DNA of 5,037 nucleotides. It comes from Pseudomonadota bacterium (GTDB taxonomy: Bacteria > Pseudomonadota > Gammaproteobacteria > Burkholderiales > Rhodocyclaceae). The position numbers and the translations under genes are program-made. Positions 1 to 5,037 of this stretch are shown here, piece after piece (position 1 is the stretch's first letter; every line of letters begins with the position of its first letter). The notes beneath the pieces are model-generated. The model did not search any database. It saw only the letters and a list, made by a program, of their open reading frames with translations, and was not told where the DNA came from. The stretch lies in the NCBI GenBank assembly GCA_009778425.1, contig WRJU01000113.1:1-5037 (forward strand). Reading direction: 5' to 3'.

Positions 1-288
1 CAGGAAGCCCTGGGCGACATCGTTTTTCTCGAACTGCCCGAAGCGGGCCGCAAACTGGCGGACAAGGAAAGCTGCGCGGTCGTCGAATCGGTCAAGGCCG
101 CTTCCGACGTCTACGCCCCGCTCGCGGGCGAAGTAATCGCCGCCAATCAGGCCGCAATCGACGCCCCAGAGAGCGTCAACGCCGACGCCTACGCCGCCTG
201 GCTCTTCAAACTGCGCCCCGCCGCCGATGTCGGCACGGCTGCCCTGCTGGACGCCGCCGCCTATCAATCCACGCTTGCCGAAGAATAA
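1..288 (+). CDS. gcvH: Glycine cleavage system H protein (lipoyl carrier), 5'-truncated by the window edge
   Basis: GcvH is the small cytoplasmic shuttle of the glycine cleavage system. Its lipoyl-lysine arm takes the aminomethyl group from P-protein, presents it to T-protein and is reoxidised by L-protein. The frame is open from base 1 and stops with TAA at 286-288, giving 95 visible residues. The lipoylation motif ESVKAASDVYAP is present, with the modified lysine at visible residue 32 (AAG at 94-96). It is preceded by a GDIVFLELPE strand and followed by the usual LAGEV and VNADAYAAWLFKL segments and an acidic C-terminus. In E. coli GcvH the modified lysine lies at about residue 65 of 129, so roughly 33 N-terminal residues are missing here and the C-terminus is complete. 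It lies 4 bases upstream of gcvP in the same direction, so the two are almost certainly co-transcribed. Identity is very secure; the start lies outside the window. Confidence 0.97.
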   Translation, partial: QEALGDIVFLELPEAGRKLADKESCAVVESVKAASDVYAPLAGEVIAANQAAIDAPESVNADAYAAWLFKLRPAADVGTAALLDAAAYQSTLAEE

Positions 289-292
289 ACCC

Positions 293-3181
293 ATGACCAC
301 CCTGGCTGAACTCATCCGCCACGACGATTTCGCCTCCCGCCATCTGGGTTGCTCCCCGGATGAAATCGCCCGCCTCTGTGCCGCGATTGGCGTTGCCGAC
401 ATTGACGAACTCATCAGGCAGACCCTGCCGCAAGCTATCCGCCTGCCCAAACTGCTGGAGCTTGACCCGCCCCTCGATGAGCAACGGGCGCTTGCGCGCC
501 TGCGCGGCATTGCCGCGAAGAACGTCGCCAGAAAACCGATGATCGGCCTCGGCTACCACGGTACGCACACCCCGGCAGTGATCCTGCGGAACGTGCTGGA
601 GAACCCCGGCTGGTATACCTCCTATACGCCCTATCAGGCCGAAGTCGCGCAAGGCCGACTCGAAGCCCTGCTTACCTTCCAGCAAATGGTTGCCGACCTC
701 ACCGGGTTGGACATCGCCAACGCTTCGCTCCTCGACGAAGCGACCGCCGCCGCCGAAGCAATGACGATGGCGCGCAGGGTATCGAAATCCGCCTCGAATG
801 CGTTTTTCGTCGACGCTGCTTGCCTGCCGCAAACGCTCGATGTGCTGCGTACCCGCGCGCAGGGCTTCGGTTTCGAGATCGTCACCGGCAAAACGGAAGA
901 CGCCACCCGGCGCGAAGTCTTCGGCGCGCTGCTGCAATACCCGGAGAAGGACGGCGAAGTGAAAGACCCGAGCCAGGTTATCGCCGAACTCAAGGCGCAT
1001 GGCGCAGTCGTCGCCGTAGCAGCCGACCCGATGGCGCTCGTGCTGCTCAAAAGCCCCGGCGCGCTCGGAGCCGACATTGCCCTGGGTTCGGTGCAGCGTT
1101 TCGGCATCCCGATGGGCTTCGGAGGCCCACACGCGGCCTACTTCGCCACCCGCACAGCCTACGTCCGGGCGATGCCGGGCCGCATCATCGGCGTCTCGAA
1201 AGACTCGCGCGGCAAGCGCGCCTACCGCATGTGCCTGCAAACACGCGAACAGCACATCCGGCGCGAAAAAGCCAACTCCAATATCTGTACCTCGCAAGCA
1301 CTGCTCGCCAACATGGCCGCGTTCTACGCCGTCTGGCACGGCCCGCGCGGACTACGCGCCATTGCCGAACGCATTCACCGGCTGGCCGCCATCCTGTCCC
1401 TGGCGCTACGCGCATCGGGGCACAAAGTGCGCGAACAGGCGTTTTTCGACACTGTAGCCGTTACCTTCACCACCGCCAGTCTGGCGAACAACGCTTTTGC
1501 CGCCGCCGCCGAGGCGGGTTACGACTTGCGCCGCCTTGACGACCTCACCCTTGGCGTCACGCTGGACGAGACGACCACCCGCACCGATCTCATCGCGCTG
1601 ATTCGCGCCTTCGGGACTTTCATCGACAAAGCCAAGCTCGACGCGCTCGACCGCCGTGCCGAAACCTTCGAATTCATCCCCGCAACGCTATTGCGCAACG
1701 ACTCCCCGCTCACTCACCCCGTGTTCAACGCCTACCACACCGAACACGCGATGCTGCGTTACTTGAAGCGTCTGCAAAACCGCGACCTCGCGCTCGATCA
1801 CTCGATGATCCCGCTCGGCTCCTGCACGATGAAACTCAACGCAGCAGCAGCCATGATGCCGATCACTTGGCCGGAATTCGCTTCATCCCACCCGTTCGCT
1901 TCGCCCATTGGGACCGTCGGCACGATGGAAATGATTCGCGGGCTGGCCGCCTGGCTATGCGAGATCACCGGCTTCCCCGCCGTTTGCATGCAGCCGAATT
2001 CCGGCGCGCAAGGCGAATACGCCGGTCTGGCCGTCATCGCGCGCTACCACGCCAGCCGTGGGCAAGCGTACCGCCGCGTATGCCTGATCCCCCAATCAGC
2101 GCACGGAACCAACCCGGCCTCCGCCCAGATGGCGGGTATGAAAGTCATCACAGTGGACTGCGACAGCGACGGCGACGTCGACCTCGGCGACCTGAAAGCC
2201 AAGGCCGCCATGCACACCCACGAACTCGCGGCGCTGATGATTACCTACCCCTCCACTCATGGCGTTTTCGAGCAGGGCATCCGCGAAATCTGCCAGATCG
2301 TTCACGATCACGGCGGGCAGGTCTACATGGACGGCGCAAACCTCAACGCCCTGGTCGGCCTCACCTCCCCCGCCTTCATCGGCGCGGACGTCACGCACAT
2401 GAACCTGCACAAGACCTTCGCCATCCCGCACGGAGGCGGAGGGCCGGGCATGGGTCCGATCGGCCTGGCCGCGCACCTCGTACCCTTCGCTCCCGACCAT
2501 GTTTTCATGCCGGAAGACGCGCAGAACCGCCAACGCCCCAATCGCGGACAGGGCGCGGTCAGTGCCGCCCCGTATGGCTCCGCCAGCATTCTGCCGATTT
2601 CGTGGATGTACATCGCCATGATGGGCGGCGAAGGACTCAAACGGGCCACCGAACTTGCCATTCTCAACGCCAACTACATCGCCCGCCGTCTCAGGTCTCA
2701 TTACCCGATACTCTTTACGGGCAGGCACGGGCGCGTAGCGCACGAGTGTATCCTGGACATCCGCCCCATCAAGGCCGCCACCGGCATCAGCGAGATCGAC
2801 ATCGCCAAACGGCTCATGGACTACGGCTTTCACGCCCCCACCGTCTCCTTCCCCGTGGCGGGCACGATGATGGTTGAGCCCACCGAATCGGAACCCCTCT
2901 CCGAACTCGACCGTTTCATCGAAGCAATGATTGCCATCCGCGACGAAATCCGCCGCGTCGAACTCGGCGAATGGGATGCCACCGACAACCCGCTCAAGAA
3001 CGCGCCCCACACCCAAGCCGACCTCATGGCCGAATGGAACCACGCCTACAGCCGCGAACAAGCGGTTTTCCCGCTTGCCTGGATTGCGGAAAACAAGTTC
3101 TGGCCGAGCGTGAACCGGATCGATGATGTCTGGGGCGACCGGAACCTGTGTTGCGTGTTGGAGGAAGCCGGTTCCGACTGA
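293..3181 (+). CDS. gcvP: Glycine dehydrogenase (aminomethyl-transferring), P-protein, single-chain form
   Basis: This cytoplasmic PLP enzyme decarboxylates glycine, releases CO2 and transfers the remaining aminomethyl group to the lipoyl arm of GcvH. The 962 residues match the usual full-length homodimeric P-protein (E. coli about 957), not the split gcvPA/gcvPB form. The N-terminal half carries GLGYHGTHTP (residues 85-94), a TSYTPYQAE segment and a QTREQHIRREKANSNIC block. The C-terminal catalytic half carries MIPLGSCTMKLNAA from residue 505 and NLHKTFAIPHGGGGPG, whose Lys707 (AAG at 2411-2413) is the expected Schiff-base lysine, next to a glycine-rich loop. The protein ends with the conserved WGDRNL segment. 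ATG 293 is chosen because MTTLAELIRHDDFASRHLG is a typical GcvP N-terminus and lies 4 bases after the gcvH stop. A start at 227 would add 22 atypical residues overlapping gcvH by 62 bases. Only a weak GAAGAA lies 7 bases upstream, so translation may be coupled to gcvH. No frameshift or missing key residue is seen. Confidence 0.98.
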   Translation: MTTLAELIRHDDFASRHLGCSPDEIARLCAAIGVADIDELIRQTLPQAIRLPKLLELDPPLDEQRALARLRGIAAKNVARKPMIGLGYHGTHTPAVILRNVLENPGWYTSYTPYQAEVAQGRLEALLTFQQMVADLTGLDIANASLLDEATAAAEAMTMARRVSKSASNAFFVDAACLPQTLDVLRTRAQGFGFEIVTGKTEDATRREVFGALLQYPEKDGEVKDPSQVIAELKAHGAVVAVAADPMALVLLKSPGALGADIALGSVQRFGIPMGFGGPHAAYFATRTAYVRAMPGRIIGVSKDSRGKRAYRMCLQTREQHIRREKANSNICTSQALLANMAAFYAVWHGPRGLRAIAERIHRLAAILSLALRASGHKVREQAFFDTVAVTFTTASLANNAFAAAAEAGYDLRRLDDLTLGVTLDETTTRTDLIALIRAFGTFIDKAKLDALDRRAETFEFIPATLLRNDSPLTHPVFNAYHTEHAMLRYLKRLQNRDLALDHSMIPLGSCTMKLNAAAAMMPITWPEFASSHPFASPIGTVGTMEMIRGLAAWLCEITGFPAVCMQPNSGAQGEYAGLAVIARYHASRGQAYRRVCLIPQSAHGTNPASAQMAGMKVITVDCDSDGDVDLGDLKAKAAMHTHELAALMITYPSTHGVFEQGIREICQIVHDHGGQVYMDGANLNALVGLTSPAFIGADVTHMNLHKTFAIPHGGGGPGMGPIGLAAHLVPFAPDHVFMPEDAQNRQRPNRGQGAVSAAPYGSASILPISWMYIAMMGGEGLKRATELAILNANYIARRLRSHYPILFTGRHGRVAHECILDIRPIKAATGISEIDIAKRLMDYGFHAPTVSFPVAGTMMVEPTESEPLSELDRFIEAMIAIRDEIRRVELGEWDATDNPLKNAPHTQADLMAEWNHAYSREQAVFPLAWIAENKFWPSVNRIDDVWGDRNLCCVLEEAGSD

Positions 3182-3202
3182 CCCCTCCCCGCTTCCTTCT
3201 CC

Positions 3203-4912
3203 ATGCCTTTCAAGCATCCGGTCTGGGCGGCGCTTGCGTTTGCCCACCTCGTCGTCCTTATCGCGCTCCTGGCTTGGCTCATCGCGGAAACCAAACCCGT
3301 GGCGATACCCGGACTGGAACTGGCTCAGGGCGAACAACTGCGTTGCGTCTCCTACGCGCCCTTCCATCGCCCTGGGCAAACGCCGTTCGATGAAGAACTG
3401 ATCATCCCACGCCAACAGATCGAGGAAGACCTGCGTGCGATCAAAACGATTACCGGCTGTGTGCGGCTTTATTCGACCGACAAGGGGCTGGATCAAGTAC
3501 CCGGAATCGCCCAGGAACTGGGACTCAAAGTGCTGCTCGGCGCATGGATCGGCTTCGTTCCAAAGAAAAGCACCCTTGAGATCGAGCGCGCCATCACGCT
3601 TGCCAACGCATATCGAGACACCGTGCGGGCAATCATCGTCGGCAATGAAGTCCTGCTCCGCCACGAGCGTACCGCCACGGAAATGCGCACCCTGCTCGAT
3701 TCGGTACGCGCAAGAAGCCCTGTGCCCGTCACCTACGCCGACGTATGGGAATTCTGGCTCAAGAATTCCGAGCTGGCCGCGCATGTCGATTTCGTCACCG
3801 TGCACATCCTGCCTTTCTGGGAAGACGACCCGGTCGACATCGGGCGCGCCCTAGCCCATGTTGCCGAAACCCGCAAAAAAATCGGCGCGGCCTTTCCCGG
3901 AAAACCCATCCTGATCGGCGAAACCGGCTGGCCGAGCGCCGGTCTCCAGCGCGGGGAATCGCTGCCCTCAAAGGTCAACCAAGCGCGCTACATTCGGGAA
4001 TTCGTCCGTCGGGCGCATGACTCTGGCTGGGATTACAACCTCATCGAAGCTGTCGACCAACCGTGGAAACGCTCGCTCGAAGGCACTGTCGGCGGCTACT
4101 GGGGCATGCTCGATGCAAACACCTTGCAAACGAAATTCCCGCTCTCCGGCCCCGTTTCCGAGCGCGAAAGCATCATTGCCCCATTGATCGGAACTGGCGC
4201 GGGCGCGCTCCTCGCCCTGCTCCTGGCTCTCACCGGAGGTTTCCGTACTCGGATGCGCCTTGCCGCCCTCACCCTCACCGGCGCAACGACCGGCCTGATT
4301 GCCGTCCTGCATGCCGAACACGCCCGTCTGGCCTACGCCAGCCTGACCGATTGGGTCGCCCTTGGCACGGTCGCCCTCGCCGCGCTGGCCGCCTGTGCGG
4401 TTCTGACGCGCTGGCCCGGTAAACCGCTCCGTCCCGCCGACATTGCCTGGCAACGGATACGGAACGCAGGGCTGCACTTCGAGGCAAGCGATCTACTGTC
4501 CGCACTGCGCGGCTTTCTTCTTTTCGCCGCTGCCATCGCGGCATTGCTGCTGCTCATCACTTCGCGCTACCGGGACTTTCCAAGCCTGCTCTACCTGACC
4601 CCGGCAACGATTTTTGGCGTCATCGGCTGGTTGCGCGGCAACACTTTTTCACGCCCTGAGCGCATCTGCGCCGCCCTCATCGCAGTGTGCGCCATTGGCC
4701 GCTGGCTGTTTGAGCCTGCCAATCCGCAAGCTATTGGCTGGCTACTGACTTGTCTTGCGCTGGCTTTGCCCGTTCTCATACGCCACCGACACGATAGGCG
4801 CATAACTCCGCAGCAAGGCAAAAAGCCCCAACAGCATCCCGACGGCGGCGTAATCGGGGCTGTACAGCACCAGCCCGACCACACCGGCGATCCAGCCGAT
4901 CCAGCCGCATAA
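3203..4912 (+). CDS. Membrane-anchored GH17-family beta-glucan hydrolase/glucosyltransferase-like protein with a C-terminal multi-helix membrane domain
   Basis: The 569 residues begin with a signal-anchor helix (about 8-28), which should place the next domain in the periplasm. Residues about 45-310 look like a GH17 TIM barrel. VRLYS (87-91) is the early strand; IVGNEVLLR carries the probable acid/base Glu149; LIGETGWPSAG carries the probable nucleophile Glu240; VDQPW (284-288) and GGYWGML are late aromatic segments. About seven hydrophobic helices follow, near 324-347, 353-371, 384-405, 436-455, 461-479, 488-503 and 510-526. GH17 enzymes cleave or transfer beta-1,3-glucan chains. Membrane-bound bacterial members such as NdvC of Bradyrhizobium are linked to cyclic beta-1,3/1,6-glucan synthesis, and close homologues are often labelled 'beta (1-6) glucans synthase'. 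A role in envelope or exopolysaccharide glucan remodelling is therefore plausible but unproven. ATG 3203 is the first start after the in-frame gcvP stop, 21 bases away, with no Shine-Dalgarno sequence. Residues 534-569 look artificial (see findings). Confidence 0.85.
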   Translation: MPFKHPVWAALAFAHLVVLIALLAWLIAETKPVAIPGLELAQGEQLRCVSYAPFHRPGQTPFDEELIIPRQQIEEDLRAIKTITGCVRLYSTDKGLDQVPGIAQELGLKVLLGAWIGFVPKKSTLEIERAITLANAYRDTVRAIIVGNEVLLRHERTATEMRTLLDSVRARSPVPVTYADVWEFWLKNSELAAHVDFVTVHILPFWEDDPVDIGRALAHVAETRKKIGAAFPGKPILIGETGWPSAGLQRGESLPSKVNQARYIREFVRRAHDSGWDYNLIEAVDQPWKRSLEGTVGGYWGMLDANTLQTKFPLSGPVSERESIIAPLIGTGAGALLALLLALTGGFRTRMRLAALTLTGATTGLIAVLHAEHARLAYASLTDWVALGTVALAALAACAVLTRWPGKPLRPADIAWQRIRNAGLHFEASDLLSALRGFLLFAAAIAALLLLITSRYRDFPSLLYLTPATIFGVIGWLRGNTFSRPERICAALIAVCAIGRWLFEPANPQAIGWLLTCLALALPVLIRHRHDRRITPQQGKKPQQHPDGGVIGAVQHQPDHTGDPADPAA

Positions 4913-5037
4913 CCGCTGTCCGGTCAGGAACCCCAGGACACCGAAAAGCAGGGCAAAAACCCCCAACCGTTGCCCTTGGAAACTTTGCGTCAGCAACCAG
5001 GTCAGCCAGCAGGACAGGCTGGAATCGCTCCCGCCGG
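4742..5037 (-). CDS. Small hydrophobic membrane protein of unknown function, 5' end beyond the window
   Basis: I do not recognise this gene. The minus-strand frame is open from the right window edge to TAG at 4742-4744 and shows 97 residues. It contains two to three credible membrane segments. The clearest are LGVFALLFGVLGFLTG (visible residues 24-39), CGWIGWIAGVVGLVLY (43-58) and AAVGMLLGLFALL (63-75), with charged or polar residues between and after them. A TTG at 4994-4996 could be a start, but no ribosome binding site precedes it and the upstream residues (CWLTWLL) also look membrane-like, so the gene probably begins outside the window. It is convergent with the GH17 gene and overlaps it by 171 bp. 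Over 4800-4912 its translation is far more protein-like than that of the plus strand, which supports it being real. Its last roughly 19 residues (from about Ala79) lie opposite the GH17 membrane tail and look less natural. Function cannot be inferred. Confidence 0.55.
   Translation of the reverse strand, partial: GGSDSSLSCWLTWLLTQSFQGQRLGVFALLFGVLGFLTGQRLCGWIGWIAGVVGLVLYSPDYAAVGMLLGLFALLRSYAPIVSVAYENGQSQRKTSQ

Noticed and set aside
227..292. Upstream ATG that would extend GcvP by 22 residues
   Set aside because: The extension overlaps the gcvH C-terminus, is proline-rich and unlike known GcvP N-termini, whereas ATG 293 gives the expected start and length.
206..1339. Long minus-strand open frame (377 codons) opposite gcvH and gcvP
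   Set aside because: It lies wholly antisense to the conserved gcvP coding sequence, its translation is rich in R, G, H and E with no recognisable domain, and long antisense frames are expected in GC-rich genes.
1867..2877. Alternative plus-strand frame of 336 codons inside gcvP
   Set aside because: The product is very rich in R, P, H and G, typical of an out-of-frame shadow, and gcvP in this region carries invariant PLP-site motifs.
2096..3805. Long minus-strand open frame (569 codons) spanning the gcvP-GH17 junction
   Set aside because: It is codon-aligned antisense to two well-supported genes and has a low-complexity, domain-free translation. It is explained by scarcity of TTA, CTA and TCA in the sense strand, not by a gene.
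4950..4976. Perfect 7-bp inverted repeat (AGGGCAA / TTGCCCT) with a 13-base loop, as a possible terminator
   Set aside because: It lies inside the minus-strand frame, upstream of that gene's end and beyond the GH17 stop, has no following T-run in either useful direction, and is short enough to be chance.
1..5037. Search for RNA genes, a glycine riboswitch, insertion sequences, CRISPR repeats or toxin-antitoxin genes
   Set aside because: The window is almost entirely occupied by four coding frames with no intergenic gap over 21 bases, and no tRNA-like, repeat-array or transposase signal was seen. A glycine riboswitch, if any, would lie upstream of the first gcv gene, outside the window.

Overview
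This 5-kb stretch is fully coding, GC-rich and in ordinary bacterial style. It looks like chromosomal DNA of a proteobacterium, probably a betaproteobacterium. That placement rests on GC-rich codon use, a single-chain (not split) glycine decarboxylase, and a membrane-anchored GH17 protein of a type I associate with proteobacteria. It is inference, not a measured taxonomic result.

Layout from left to right. Positions 1-288 hold the 3' part of gcvH, the lipoyl carrier of the glycine cleavage system, cut by the window edge. Four bases later gcvP (293-3181) encodes a complete 962-residue P-protein, the PLP-dependent glycine decarboxylase. After a 21-base gap, on the same strand, a 569-residue protein (3203-4912) joins an N-terminal membrane anchor, a periplasmic GH17 (beta-1,3-glucan hydrolase/transferase-like) domain with both catalytic glutamates, and about seven C-terminal transmembrane helices. 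From the right edge a minus-strand reading frame (4742-5037, 5' end outside) encodes a small hydrophobic membrane protein. It runs tail-to-tail into the GH17 gene with a 171-bp overlap.

GcvH and GcvP act together. GcvP decarboxylates glycine and loads the aminomethyl group onto the lipoyl-lysine of GcvH, and T-protein (not in the window; often upstream of gcvH) would then pass the one-carbon unit to tetrahydrofolate. The GH17 gene has no evident metabolic link to glycine cleavage and may simply be read through from the same transcript.

Nothing here clearly amounts to an undescribed system. The points most worth checking are the convergent overlap at 4742-4912, where the GH17 C-terminus looks like antisense translation of its neighbour, and the unknown role of the membrane GH17 protein without a visible glycosyltransferase partner. 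I saw no RNA genes, mobile elements, CRISPR arrays or convincing terminators.
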